Of a DNA stretch of 64,000 nt, positions 33,112-41,704 are shown piece after piece. The stretch is from Pseudomonas moorei (GTDB lineage Bacteria > Pseudomonadota > Gammaproteobacteria > Pseudomonadales > Pseudomonadaceae). Below the pieces are notes generated by a model. The model was not told the DNA's origin. It searched no databases and saw only the letters and a program-made list of their open reading frames with translations. Position 1 is the stretch's first letter. Every line of letters starts with the position of its first letter. The translations under genes and the position numbers were made by a program. The stretch is taken from assembly GCF_008801475.1 (NCBI RefSeq), contig NZ_VZPP01000010.1, forward strand, positions 62,001 to 126,000. Reading direction: 5' to 3'.

Positions 33112-34287
33112 ATGACGACAGCTCTGCATATCACCCTGATCACCGAAACCTTCCCTCCCGAAATCAACGGCGTGGCCAATACCCTTGGTCGCTTGTGCGA
33201 CGGTTTGCGCGCGCGTGGGCATCAGGTGGAATTGGTTCGACCACGTCAGGGCTGCGATCAGCAACTGGGTAGCGACGATGAATTGATGCTGTGCCGGGGC
33301 TGGCCGCTGCCGGGCTATCCCGGACTGCAATGGGGTCAGTCGTCGATGCACAAGCTGTTGCGCCGCTGGAAGCGCCATCGCCCGGACGTGCTGTATATCG
33401 CCACCGAGGGGCCATTGGGGTTATCGGCACTGCGAGCGGCACGGCGCCTGGGGATATCGGTGGTCAGCGGCTTTCACACCAATTTCCAGCAGTACTCCAA
33501 CCAATATGGGCTCGGCCTGCTGACGCGGCTGCTAACCCACTACCTGCGCTGGTTCCACAATCGTTCGACCATGACCCTGGTACCCAGCGTCAGCCAGCGC
33601 ATGGAGCTGGAACGGCGTCACTTCGAGCGCCTGGCCTTGCTTTCCCGAGGGGTCGACAGTCAATTGTTTCACCCGGCCAAACGCTTGAACGCCCTGCGCG
33701 AACAATGGGGATTGGCCGAGGAAGACATCGCGGTCATTCATGTCGGTCGCCTGGCCCCGGAAAAAAACCTGGGATTGCTCAAGCGCACTTTCGACACCCT
33801 CAAGTCCAGTTATCCACAGCGCACCTTGAAGCTGATCGTGGTCGGCGACGGCCCACAGCGCCAGGAACTGGAGAACGAGATGCCCGAGGCGATTTTCTGC
33901 GGCACTCAGCGCGGTGAAGCCCTGGCCTGTCACTATGCGTCGGGGGATGTATTTCTGTTTCCGAGCCTGACTGAAACCTTCGGCAATGTCGTGCTCGAGG
34001 CGCTGGCCTCGGGGCTGGGAGTAGTGGCCTACGATCAGGCGGCGGCAGCCCAGCATATTCGCCATGGCTATAACGGTGTACTGGCGATGCCGGGGGATGA
34101 AAGCGCATTCTGCGATGCAGCAGCGTGGTTGCTGGAAGAGCGGGAAACATTGCGCAATGTGCGGCTCAACGCGCGCCAGCATGCCAGTCGCCAGGGTTGG
34201 GCGACCATCATCGAGCAGTTCGAGGGGCAGTTACGCGGGGCTTGTGTACAGCGACAGGCATTGCCGGATGCCGCTCTGTTGCCTTGA
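33112..34287 (+). CDS. Glycosyltransferase family 4 (mannosyltransferase-like)
   Basis: About 391 residues. The N-terminal half begins HITLITETFPPEINGVANTLGRLCDGLRARGHQV, and the GT-B C-terminal half has HVGRLAPEKNLGLL, VGDGPQRQELE and the donor-binding SLTETFGNVVLEALASG (E-x7-E). Similar proteins transfer mannose from GDP-mannose to lipids. An ATG 24 bases earlier (33088) is an alternative start; neither has a strong ribosome binding site. No signal peptide, so it acts on the cytoplasmic face. It follows cysZ by 64 bases. Confidence 0.85.
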   Translation: MTTALHITLITETFPPEINGVANTLGRLCDGLRARGHQVELVRPRQGCDQQLGSDDELMLCRGWPLPGYPGLQWGQSSMHKLLRRWKRHRPDVLYIATEGPLGLSALRAARRLGISVVSGFHTNFQQYSNQYGLGLLTRLLTHYLRWFHNRSTMTLVPSVSQRMELERRHFERLALLSRGVDSQLFHPAKRLNALREQWGLAEEDIAVIHVGRLAPEKNLGLLKRTFDTLKSSYPQRTLKLIVVGDGPQRQELENEMPEAIFCGTQRGEALACHYASGDVFLFPSLTETFGNVVLEALASGLGVVAYDQAAAAQHIRHGYNGVLAMPGDESAFCDAAAWLLEERETLRNVRLNARQHASRQGWATIIEQFEGQLRGACVQRQALPDAALLP

Positions 34288-34350
34288 AAAGCTTCGCTGG
34301 CAAGCCAGCTCCTTGGATTTGTGCAGTCCCCACAGGAGCTGGCTTTGAAG
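34288..34350. repeat. Short inverted repeat of REP type
   Basis: ctggcaagccagctcct and aggagctggcttt face each other in the gap between the glycosyltransferase and the convergent reductase gene. It may also serve as a terminator, although no T run is present. Confidence 0.5.
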
Positions 34351-34356
34351 ACGCCG

Positions 34357-35460
34357 TTAGACCAGCGTCATCAACGCATCGCGGCTAAACGGCAGGATGT
34401 CCTGTTCACGACCTTCGCGAACTTTCTGCGCCCAGTCCGGATCGACCAACAGCGCGCGACCGACCGCTACCAGGTCGAACTCGTCGTTGTTCAAACGCTC
34501 CAGCAGTTTTTCCAGGCTGGCCGGTTGCGCGACCTTGTCGGTGTTGACCATGAACTGCAAGAACTCGCCATCCAGACCGACACTGCCCACGGTGATCGTA
34601 GGTTTGCCGGTGAGCTTGCGGGTCCAGCCCGCCAGGTTCAGCTCGGAACCGTCAAATTCCGGCTCCCAGAAACGGCGTGTCGAGCAGTGGAAAACATCCA
34701 CGCCAGCGTCGGACAGCGGCTGGAGAAATTCGCCCAGCGCCTCCGGGGTTTGCACCAGACGCGCGGTGTAATCCTGCTGTTTCCACTGCGAAAAACGGAA
34801 GATGATCGGGAAACCTTCGCCGACCGCTGCACGCACCGCCTGGATCAACTCGATGGCGAACCGCGAGCGGTTGGCCAGGCTGCCGCCGTATTCGTCGGTA
34901 CGCTGGTTGCTGCCTTCCCAGAAGAACTGGTCGATGAGGTAGCCGTGGGCACCATGGATTTCCACGCCGTCCATGCCGATGCTCCGGGCATCCTTGGCGG
35001 CCTGGGCGAACGCGGCGATCACGTCCTGAATATCTTGTCGGGTCATGCCCTGAACCACGACCTGACCGTCCTTCACTTTCTCCGATGGCCCGTAACCCGG
35101 CACGCTGGCGTCCGGCTCGGTGCCGATGCGACGCACGCTGCCCACGTGCCACAGTTGCGGAACGATCTTGCCGCCTTCGGCGTGTACGGCGTCAACGACT
35201 TTCTTCCAGCCTGCCAGTGCGGCCTCACCGTAGAAGTGCGGCACGTTCGGGTAGCCGTTGGAAGCCTTGTGACCGACGGTGGTGCCTTCGGTGATGATCA
35301 GGCCAACGCCAGCGGCCGCACGACGACGGTAGTACTCGATCACTTTGGAATTGGGTACACCACCCGGAGAAAAAGAACGGGTCATCGGTGCCATGACGAC
35401 GCGGGTCGGCAGTTCGAGATTGCCGAGATGGAACGGTTTGAACAGGGCTTTGACAGGCAT
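34357..35460 (-). CDS. Old-yellow-enzyme family NADH:flavin oxidoreductase
   Basis: 367 residues, FMN-binding TIM barrel. Family marks are the N-terminal LPTRVVMAPMTRSFSPGGVPN, the substrate-binding pair in GVEIHGAHGYLIDQFFW, and NQRTDEYGGSLANRSRFAIELIQAV. Members reduce activated C=C bonds of enones with NADH or NADPH. Monocistronic; the physiological substrate is unknown. Confidence 0.88.
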   Translation of the reverse strand: MPVKALFKPFHLGNLELPTRVVMAPMTRSFSPGGVPNSKVIEYYRRRAAAGVGLIITEGTTVGHKASNGYPNVPHFYGEAALAGWKKVVDAVHAEGGKIVPQLWHVGSVRRIGTEPDASVPGYGPSEKVKDGQVVVQGMTRQDIQDVIAAFAQAAKDARSIGMDGVEIHGAHGYLIDQFFWEGSNQRTDEYGGSLANRSRFAIELIQAVRAAVGEGFPIIFRFSQWKQQDYTARLVQTPEALGEFLQPLSDAGVDVFHCSTRRFWEPEFDGSELNLAGWTRKLTGKPTITVGSVGLDGEFLQFMVNTDKVAQPASLEKLLERLNNDEFDLVAVGRALLVDPDWAQKVREGREQDILPFSRDALMTLV

Positions 35461-35571
35461 GGGGACGCTCTACGAAGGATGACTTTATGACGACGATAAT
35501 ATGGAGGTGCCCACGCGCTGGATAGCACTATTGATTTGGGTGATTAAGGAGCAAAAGGCTAGGAATAACCT

Positions 35572-35672
35572 TGTAGGAGCGAGCTTGTTCGCGATGGACT
35601 TGAGAACGCTGCGGGGTGTCAGGTTTCCCGCGTTATCGTTCACAACTATCGCGAGCAGGCTCGCTCCTACAG
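35572..35672. repeat. REP-type inverted repeat
   Basis: tgtaggagcgagcttgttcgcgatgg and tatcgcgagcaggctcgctccta form a typical pair in the gap between the reductase and glutathione peroxidase genes. Confidence 0.85.
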
Positions 35673-35680
35673 GGGGGAGA

Positions 35681-36163
35681 TCAGCTCAGGGCTTTTTCAA
35701 TTGCCTGAATGACGCTTGGATCGTCCGGCGGTGTCCGTGGCGAGAACCGCGCCAGTACACGTCCGTCTTTGCCGAGGAGGAATTTTTCGAAGTTCCAGGT
35801 GATGTCACCCGGGAATTCCGCGCCCTCGCCCGCCAGCAGTTTGTACAGCTGGTGGCGTTCATGTCCGTTGACTTCCAGCTTGCTGGACAACGGAAAGGTC
35901 ACGCCATAGTTGAGGCTGCAAAACGCCTGGATTTCCTGCGCGGAGCCTGGCTCCTGTCCGGCAAACTGGTTGCACGGCAAGCCCAGCACGCTGAAACCCT
36001 GGCCCTTGTATTGCTGGTAAAGGTTTTCCAGCGCCGCGTACTGTGGGGTCAGGCCACATTTGGAGGCCACGTTGACCACCAGCACCACGTGCCCCTTGAA
36101 CGGCGCCAACGGTAGCGCCTGACCATCAAGGGCTGTCAAATTTAGGTCGTGAAAAGCACTCAT
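35681..36163 (-). CDS. Glutathione peroxidase family protein
   Basis: 160 residues, thioredoxin fold. The catalytic residue is a cysteine (NVASKCGLTPQY), with the Gln of LPCNQFAGQEPG and the Trp of WNFEKFLLGKDG completing the site. Cysteine homologues usually use thioredoxin and reduce organic hydroperoxides. Probably cytoplasmic, with no signal peptide. Monocistronic. Confidence 0.92.
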   Translation of the reverse strand: MSAFHDLNLTALDGQALPLAPFKGHVVLVVNVASKCGLTPQYAALENLYQQYKGQGFSVLGLPCNQFAGQEPGSAQEIQAFCSLNYGVTFPLSSKLEVNGHERHQLYKLLAGEGAEFPGDITWNFEKFLLGKDGRVLARFSPRTPPDDPSVIQAIEKALS

Positions 36164-36234
36164 GACGAACTCCAGATTCTCGTGTTCTTCTCGAAACAGC
36201 CACTTATCGGTGTCGCCTGGGACAGCCGCAGACT

Positions 36235-36256
36235 AAAAAGGCGCCCTCGGGGCGCC
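36235..36256 (-). terminator. Rho-independent terminator after slyD
   Basis: On the minus strand a 7-base stem (ggcgccc / gggcgcc) with a TCG-type loop is followed by TTTTT. It is about 30 bases past the slyD stop. Confidence 0.85.
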
Positions 36257-36286
36257 TCTCCAGTTCTCGAAAGCTTAGCGCAGAAA

Positions 36287-36772
36287 TCAGTGGTGATGGC
36301 CACCTTCGCCATGGACGTGGCCATGAGCGATTTCTTCCTGGCTGGCATCACGGATATTGATGATCTTGACCTGGAAATTCAGGCGCTGGCCGGCCAACGG
36401 ATGGTTGCCGTCGACAGTCACGTCGTCGCCGTCCAGATCGCGGATGGTCACGATCTGCATCTGGCCGTCCGGAGCGGAAGCGTGGAACTGCATGCCCACT
36501 TCCAGCTCGTCAACGCCTTCGAACATGCTGCGGCTCAGGGTGCTGACCAGTTCGGCAGCGTACTCGCCATAGGCATCTTCAGGTTCAACGGCTACGGTCA
36601 GCTCGTCGCCGACTGCTTTGCCTTCCAGTGCCTTTTCCAGGCCCTGAATGATGTTACCTGCGCCTTGCAGGTAGACCAGCGGCGCGCCGCCGGCGGAGCT
36701 GTCGATGACCTCACCAGCGTCGTTGGTCAGGGTATAGTCGATGGAGACAGCCTTATTGGCGGCGATCAGCAT
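36287..36772 (-). CDS. slyD: FKBP-type peptidyl-prolyl isomerase SlyD
   Basis: 161 residues starting MLIAANKAVSIDYTLTNDAGEV; a further 33 codons upstream are open but lie over the divergent gene. The FKBP fold (GQ-less short form GAGNIIQGLEKALEG) contains an inserted IF domain with EDAYGEYAAEL, and the protein ends in a short metal-binding tail (HGHVHGEGGHHH). SlyD is a cytoplasmic chaperone and isomerase that also carries nickel. Its start codon overlaps that of the divergent DUF3565 gene. Confidence 0.93.
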   Translation of the reverse strand: MLIAANKAVSIDYTLTNDAGEVIDSSAGGAPLVYLQGAGNIIQGLEKALEGKAVGDELTVAVEPEDAYGEYAAELVSTLSRSMFEGVDELEVGMQFHASAPDGQMQIVTIRDLDGDDVTVDGNHPLAGQRLNFQVKIINIRDASQEEIAHGHVHGEGGHHH

Positions 36773-37067
36773 GGGGCGAGACCTTTTGCATAAGAATATT
36801 GAAAGACCAAGTTTAGCGAAGCAATCGCCCGAAAGCGAACACAACCCGGACAGACGGATTGCGACGATCACCGGCTTCCATCAAGACGAGGACGGGCACT
36901 GGGTGGCCGAGCTTTCCTGCGGACACACACAGCACCTGCGGCACCAGCCGCCCTGGCAATCCCGCGCCTGGGTCACGGACCCTGCGCAGCGCCAGGAAAA
37001 AATAGGCCAGCCCTTTGATTGCGGTTGGTGCGCACAAGGCTCGGTTAGCGATAACCTTGGCGACTGA
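36771..37067 (+). CDS. DUF3565 family protein
   Basis: 98 residues. The core RRIATITGFHQDEDGHWVAELSCGHTQHLRHQPPW and the end FDCGWC supply cysteines and histidines that could bind a metal. Function of DUF3565 is unknown. The ATG at 36771 overlaps the slyD ATG on the other strand by 2 bases, which is unusual; a later alternative start (TTG, sixth codon) would relieve it. The conserved part begins about residue 28. Confidence 0.75.
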   Translation: MGRDLLHKNIERPSLAKQSPESEHNPDRRIATITGFHQDEDGHWVAELSCGHTQHLRHQPPWQSRAWVTDPAQRQEKIGQPFDCGWCAQGSVSDNLGD

Positions 37068-37161
37068 ATTCCGGTAAATCGTCAGTTATAGATGATCGCC
37101 TGGCGGCCCGTATGGCCTTTGCGCCACCCCGGCCGCCCACATGCACCCTCAGAGAATCCGC

Positions 37162-39261
37162 ATGCAAACTTTTTTTATTGCGCCCACCGATTTTGGCGTG
37201 GGTCTGACCTCCATCAGCCTCGGGCTGGTGCGCACCCTTGAGCGGGCCGGTCTCAAAGTCGGCTTTTTCAAACCGATTGCCCAGCCGCATCCCGGTGATA
37301 CCGGCCCTGAGCGTTCCACCGAACTGGTCGCCCGTACCCACGGCCTCAAGCCACCCAAGCCGCTGGGCCTGGCCCATGTCGAGCGCATGCTGGGCGATGG
37401 CCAGCTGGACGAGTTGCTCGAAGAAATCATCACCCTTTACCAGCAAGCCGCCATCGGCAAGGACGTGCTGATCGTCGAAGGCATGGTCCCGACCCGCAGT
37501 GCCAGCTATGCCGCACGGGTCAACCTGCACCTGGCCAAGAGCCTCGACGCCGAGGTGATCCTGGTGTCGGCGCCGGAAAACGAAGTCCTGACCGAGCTCT
37601 CCGGTCGCGTCGAGTTGCAGGCGCAATTGTTCGGTGGCCCGAAAGATCCGAAAGTCCTCGGCGTCATCCTCAACAAGGTGAAGACCGACGAAAGCATGGA
37701 GGCCTTCGCCGCCCGCCTGAAGGAGCATTCGCCGCTGTTGCGCAGTGGTGATTTCCGCCTGCTGGGCTGCATTCCGTTTCAGCCGGAACTGAACGCCCCC
37801 CGCACCCGCGACGTCGCCGACCTGATGGGCGCACAAGTGCTCAACGCCGGCGACTACGAAACCCGGCGCATGACCAAAATCATTATCTGCGCGCGCACCA
37901 TGCGTAACACCGTAGAGCTGCTCAAACCGGGCGTACTGGTGGTGACCCCCGGCGACCGCGACGACATCATCCTCGCCGTCAGTCTCGCCGCCATAAATGG
38001 CGTGCCCCTGGCCGGCCTGTTGCTGACCAGCGACACCCTGCCCGACCCACGGATCATGGACCTCTGCCGCGGCGCCTTGCAGGCCGGCCTGCCGGTGTTG
38101 TCAGTGAGCACCGGTTCCTACGACACCGCCAACCAGTTGAACGGACTGAACAAGGAAATCCCGATCGACGACCGCGAACGCGCGGAAATCATCACCGATT
38201 TCGTCGCCAGCCATCTGGATGCCAACTGGCTGCACCAGCGTTGTGGCACACCACGGGAAATGCGCCTGTCGCCGGCCGTGTTCCGCTATCAGTTGATTCA
38301 GCGCGCGCAGAACGCCAACAAACGCATCGTCCTGCCTGAAGGCAGCGAGCCGTTGACCGTTCAGGCCGCAGCGATCTGTCAGGCCCGTGGCATTGCCCGT
38401 TGCGTGTTGCTGGCCAAACCGGCAGACGTTGAAGCCGTCGCGCGCGCCCAAGGCATCGAGTTGCCACCGGGGCTGGAAATCCTCGACCCGGACCTGATCC
38501 GCGAGCGCTATGTCGAGCCTATGGTCGCCCTGCGCAAAAGCAAAAGCCTCAACGCGCCCATGGCCGAGCAACAACTGGAAGACACCGTGGTGATCGGCAC
38601 CATGATGCTGGCGCTGGATGAGGTGGACGGCCTGGTGTCGGGGGTCATTCACTCCACCGCCAACACCATTCGCCCGGCCCTGCAGCTGATCAAAACGGCG
38701 CCGGGCTGCACGCTGGTGTCGTCGGTATTCTTCATGCTGTTCCCGGAAGAAGTGCTGGTCTACGGCGACTGCGTGATGAACCCGCACCCAAGTGCCAGTG
38801 AACTGGCCGAGATCGCCCTGCAAAGCGCTGATTCGGCAGCAGCGTTCGGCATCACGCCCCGTGTGGCGATGATTAGTTACTCCAGCGGTGAATCGGCCAG
38901 TGGCGAAGAAGTCGAAAAGGTTCGCGAGGCGACCTTGCTCGCCCACGAGCAGCAGAACTCGCTGTTGATCGACGGCCCGTTGCAATACGATGCCGCCGCC
39001 AACGAAACCGTGGCCCGGCAACTGGCACCGAACAGTCAGGTCGCTGGTCGCGCCACGGTGTTCGTGTTCCCCGACCTGAATACCGGCAACACCACTCACA
39101 AGGCCGTGCAACGCAGCGCCGACTGCGTCAGCCTCGGTCCGATGCTGCAAGGGCTGCGCAAACCGGTGAATGACCTGCCACGCGGTGCGCAAGTCGATGA
39201 CATCGTCTACACCATCGCGTTGACCGCGATCCAGGCAGCCAACCGACCTATGGATGTTTAA
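37162..39261 (+). CDS. pta: Phosphate acetyltransferase (long form)
   Basis: 699 residues from MQTFFIAPTDFGVGLTSIS, the family start; an ATG seven codons upstream is less likely. The N-terminal P-loop-like BioD/DRTGG regions (about 1-350) have a regulatory role in long Pta proteins, and the C-terminal catalytic domain (about 375-695) carries VLPEGSEP, GVIHSTANTIRPALQ and PDLNTGNT. It interconverts acetyl-CoA and acetyl phosphate. No ackA gene is adjacent; the acyltransferase gene follows immediately. Confidence 0.95.
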   Translation: MQTFFIAPTDFGVGLTSISLGLVRTLERAGLKVGFFKPIAQPHPGDTGPERSTELVARTHGLKPPKPLGLAHVERMLGDGQLDELLEEIITLYQQAAIGKDVLIVEGMVPTRSASYAARVNLHLAKSLDAEVILVSAPENEVLTELSGRVELQAQLFGGPKDPKVLGVILNKVKTDESMEAFAARLKEHSPLLRSGDFRLLGCIPFQPELNAPRTRDVADLMGAQVLNAGDYETRRMTKIIICARTMRNTVELLKPGVLVVTPGDRDDIILAVSLAAINGVPLAGLLLTSDTLPDPRIMDLCRGALQAGLPVLSVSTGSYDTANQLNGLNKEIPIDDRERAEIITDFVASHLDANWLHQRCGTPREMRLSPAVFRYQLIQRAQNANKRIVLPEGSEPLTVQAAAICQARGIARCVLLAKPADVEAVARAQGIELPPGLEILDPDLIRERYVEPMVALRKSKSLNAPMAEQQLEDTVVIGTMMLALDEVDGLVSGVIHSTANTIRPALQLIKTAPGCTLVSSVFFMLFPEEVLVYGDCVMNPHPSASELAEIALQSADSAAAFGITPRVAMISYSSGESASGEEVEKVREATLLAHEQQNSLLIDGPLQYDAAANETVARQLAPNSQVAGRATVFVFPDLNTGNTTHKAVQRSADCVSLGPMLQGLRKPVNDLPRGAQVDDIVYTIALTAIQAANRPMDV

Positions 39262-40167
39262 ATGCTGGTTTTTCTACCTGGCGCCGCACGCGGCGTCATT
39301 GCTTCGTTACTGTTGGCACTCAATACAATCCTGCTGTGCTCATTCCTGTTCTGCGTAGCGCTGATCAAGGTCCTGCCTTTCGCCTTCACCCAGCGCATCG
39401 CCGGATGGTTGATGAGCCATACCCACGAAGCCTGGATCAGCATCAACAAAGGCTGGATGAACCTGGTCCGTCGCACCCGCTGGCACATCAGCGGGCTGCA
39501 AGGCCTGGACTATCGGCACTCGTACCTGATCACCAGCAATCACCAGAGCTGGGTCGACATCCTGGTGCTGCAATACGTGCTCAACCGCCGCATCCAGCCG
39601 CTGAAGTTCTTTCTCAAGCAGGAGCTGATCTGGGTCCCGGTGATCGGTCTGGCGTGGTGGGCCCTTGGCTTTCCGTTCATGAAGCGCTACTCCAAGGCCT
39701 ATCTGGAGAAACACCCGGAAAAGAAAGGCAAAGACCTGGAAACCACCCGCAAGACCTGTGCGAAGTTCCGCAATAATCCGGTGGGGATTTTCAACTTCGT
39801 CGAAGGCACGCGCTTCACCGAGGGCAAGCACGCCCAGCAGCAATCACCGTTCAAATACCTGCTCAAACCCAAGGCCGGCGGCATTGCCTTTGTGCTGGAT
39901 GCCATGGGTGAGCAGCTGGAATCCATCGTCAACGTGACCATCCACTACCCGGCCGGACGCCCTGGTTTTTGGGATTTGCTGCGCGGGAACGTTACAGACG
40001 TGGTGGTGCATTTTCAGGAACTGAAGATCCCGCCGCAGTTCATCGGCAAGAACTACGACCAGGACGGTGAGTATCGCCTGCAGTTTCAGGGCTGGATCAA
40101 TCAGCTTTGGGAAGACAAGGATGCGTTGCTGGGGCAGATGCATCGGGAATATCCAGACAAACGCTGA
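39262..40167 (+). CDS. Lysophospholipid acyltransferase (PlsC/YihG-like)
   Basis: 301 residues starting directly after the pta stop. An N-terminal membrane segment lies at about 8-38. The acyltransferase motif is NHQSWVD (HX4D), and motif III is EGTRFT. The protein resembles E. coli YihG, an inner-membrane acyltransferase of phospholipid synthesis that affects the position of acyl chains. Acts in the inner membrane. The spacing suggests co-transcription with pta. Confidence 0.87.
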   Translation: MLVFLPGAARGVIASLLLALNTILLCSFLFCVALIKVLPFAFTQRIAGWLMSHTHEAWISINKGWMNLVRRTRWHISGLQGLDYRHSYLITSNHQSWVDILVLQYVLNRRIQPLKFFLKQELIWVPVIGLAWWALGFPFMKRYSKAYLEKHPEKKGKDLETTRKTCAKFRNNPVGIFNFVEGTRFTEGKHAQQQSPFKYLLKPKAGGIAFVLDAMGEQLESIVNVTIHYPAGRPGFWDLLRGNVTDVVVHFQELKIPPQFIGKNYDQDGEYRLQFQGWINQLWEDKDALLGQMHREYPDKR

Positions 40168-40171
40168 TCCC

Positions 40172-40258
40172 CTGTGTGCAAGCCTGCTCGCGAATGCAGC
40201 GGATCAGCCTAGATCAATGTTGAATGACACACCGTATTCGCGAGCAAGCTCGCACATT
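40172..40258. repeat. REP-like inverted repeat
   Basis: gtgtgcaagcctgctcgcgaat and attcgcgagcaagctcgcaca form a long inverted repeat across about 45 bases just after the acyltransferase gene. Confidence 0.78.
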
Positions 40259-40275
40259 TGATCGAATCAATCTGA

Positions 40276-40312
40276 AAAAAACCCGCCGATGATCACTCAT
40301 CGGCGGGGTTTT
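40276..40312. terminator. Strong bidirectional terminator
   Basis: A run of A, an 11-base perfect stem (cccgccgatga / tcatcggcggg) with TCAC loop, then GTTTT. It ends the pta-acyltransferase transcript and also faces the minus-strand island. From here to 40496 I see no gene. Confidence 0.88.
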
Positions 40313-40496
40313 CATTACGGGCTAATGCTCACTGCCTGCATGGCAAGAACTTGATAAACGGATAGGCTGGCCTCTATAAGTAATGAGCTGCACGCCCCAG
40401 TATGACGCGAACTTGAATCGACTCGCACTCAATCGCGCTTTTATCCAAAACCAAGGATTGTTTGCTTAAACACCACTAGCCTTGCAGTGCAGCCTG

Positions 40497-40643
40497 TTAA
40501 ATATAACCATCACTACCGCTTGTACAGCACCCATATTCGTCACCGGTATCATCAGAGTTACCACCTATTTCAAGTGGCCCGATCGTTACCGTTGCGATAT
40601 TTTCAGGTGGCGGTGGTGGAGGAACAAAAAGGCGCAGGAGCAT
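40497..40643 (-). CDS. Possible 48-residue mini-protein, proline/cysteine-containing
   Basis: Not recognised. An open frame runs from ATG 40643 (preceded by GGGGGAGGGGG, 6 bases away) to TAA at 40497. It starts MLLRLFVPPPPPENIATVTI, has a GPLEIGG segment, then an acidic Asp/Gly stretch and ends GCCTSGSDGYI. It could be a small secreted or modified peptide, or the detached end of a larger protein. It lies 73 bases past the broken hydrophobic gene on the same strand as the 2-oxoglutarate oxygenase. Evidence is the ribosome binding site and composition only. Confidence 0.4.
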   Translation of the reverse strand: MLLRLFVPPPPPPENIATVTIGPLEIGGNSDDTGDEYGCCTSGSDGYI

Positions 40644-40716
40644 AAGAACCCCCTCCCCCGATATTTTCGTTGAATACAGCTATCGCAGAAGGCAAAAATT
40701 CGCCGGTTGCAGAAAA

Positions 40717-41141
40717 TCAATTACAAGAAAGCATCTGATTACCGTACGCCACCCTCAGAGTTTCCTTGTGCACTATCCTCATATCGGGTGCACAGACGTA
40801 ATCAAGGTAGTTATCCAAATCATTATCTCTAAAGAAGTCTGCAGCACTCTTTAAAACCTCCTTGAAAATGCCTGAGTCACTAATTGAGTACAAACCAGCG
40901 GCGCCCCCCCTACAACACTAGCGGTACCTATGACTATGAATGGTGCTTCGACTAAAACAGCAAAGACAGCAATCACACCTGCAACATTCCCGATAAGACT
41001 GATCACATCACCATAACTAAATCCTTTGCCATTCCTGACATCCACTCCAATTTTCAGGAAAGTAATAGTACCGGCAACCATATTGGCTGGAATGCTCACA
41101 ATCGGCACATAAGGTCCTGCCAGCTTGGTGACTGACGTCAC
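40717..41141 (-). pseudogene. Hydrophobic Gly/Val-rich protein, frameshifted in a G7 tract
   Basis: Starting at a GTG at 41141 the frame reads SVTKLAGPYVPIVSIPANMV and then a hydrophobic glycine/valine-rich stretch (YGDVISLIGNVAGVIAVFAVL), and stops at 40851. One extra base in the seven-C run at 40904-40910 restores a continuous 141-residue protein ending in a plausible soluble tail (DSGIFKEVLKSAADFFRDND, later VRVAYGNQ-like and ending LSCN) with TGA at 40717. The intact product would be membrane-active or membrane-embedded; I do not recognise the family. It begins 9 bases after the oxygenase stop. Either a pseudogene, a phase-variable gene or a base-call error. Confidence 0.55.
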
Positions 41142-41149
41142 GCTCGCTA

Positions 41150-41704
41150 TTACAGCACCGGTTTGCGCCGTTTGACGGAAGGTGATCTCGCCGCATGTGG
41201 AATTCGCCCCTCGAAAACCACCACACGACGAGATTTTGGAAGCACGGCCTTAATGACATTTTCTTTCGCATCATCATAGAAAACGAGCTCTCCTCCCCAG
41301 GACGTGGGCCAGTGCTCGTTGCAGAAAACGATAACAGTCAATCCCGGATGGGTTTTGTTATCACGATGAATAATGGTGTCTTGCCCGAACGTCTGTCCGT
41401 TTGCGTAAACACCTAACAACGTCATATTGAAATCATGTAAATCTGAAAATCGCTCCCAGAAACTTACCAGAAAACGCCATGATTCATTGCCGTTCAATTC
41501 TTCCAGGCAGGACTGCCGCTCAGGGCGACCTTTACCCGCAATGAATACGTGCCAGCAGGGCCTGACAAAGGGCAGCTCTTCATAATTTGGCCAGTTGTAT
41601 CTCCAGACAGCCCCCTTGAGCAAAAGGTTTATGGCGACTTCTTCGCTTTCCGTCAAAAAGTCATCAATCACATATATTCCATTATCAATGCGCTCAATTT
41701 TCAT
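41150..41704 (-). CDS. 2-oxoglutarate/Fe(II)-dependent oxygenase
   Basis: 184 residues with the double-stranded beta-helix iron site His113-x-Asp115 (IIHRDN) and distal His170 (GRIPHAARSPS). It resembles the Tpa1/prolyl-4-hydroxylase type group that hydroxylates peptides or proteins. The end is odd: after ARSPSVK the protein stops within seven residues (RRKPVL), whereas the family normally continues with a further beta strand. Base composition is lower in GC than the core genome. It overlaps the membrane-protein gene upstream by 11 bases. Substrate unknown. Confidence 0.8.
   Translation of the reverse strand: MKIERIDNGIYVIDDFLTESEEVAINLLLKGAVWRYNWPNYEELPFVRPCWHVFIAGKGRPERQSCLEELNGNESWRFLVSFWERFSDLHDFNMTLLGVYANGQTFGQDTIIHRDNKTHPGLTVIVFCNEHWPTSWGGELVFYDDAKENVIKAVLPKSRRVVVFEGRIPHAARSPSVKRRKPVL

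Noticed and set aside
35681..36163. Selenocysteine in glutathione peroxidase
   Set aside because: The catalytic codon encodes Cys and the frame has no in-frame TGA.
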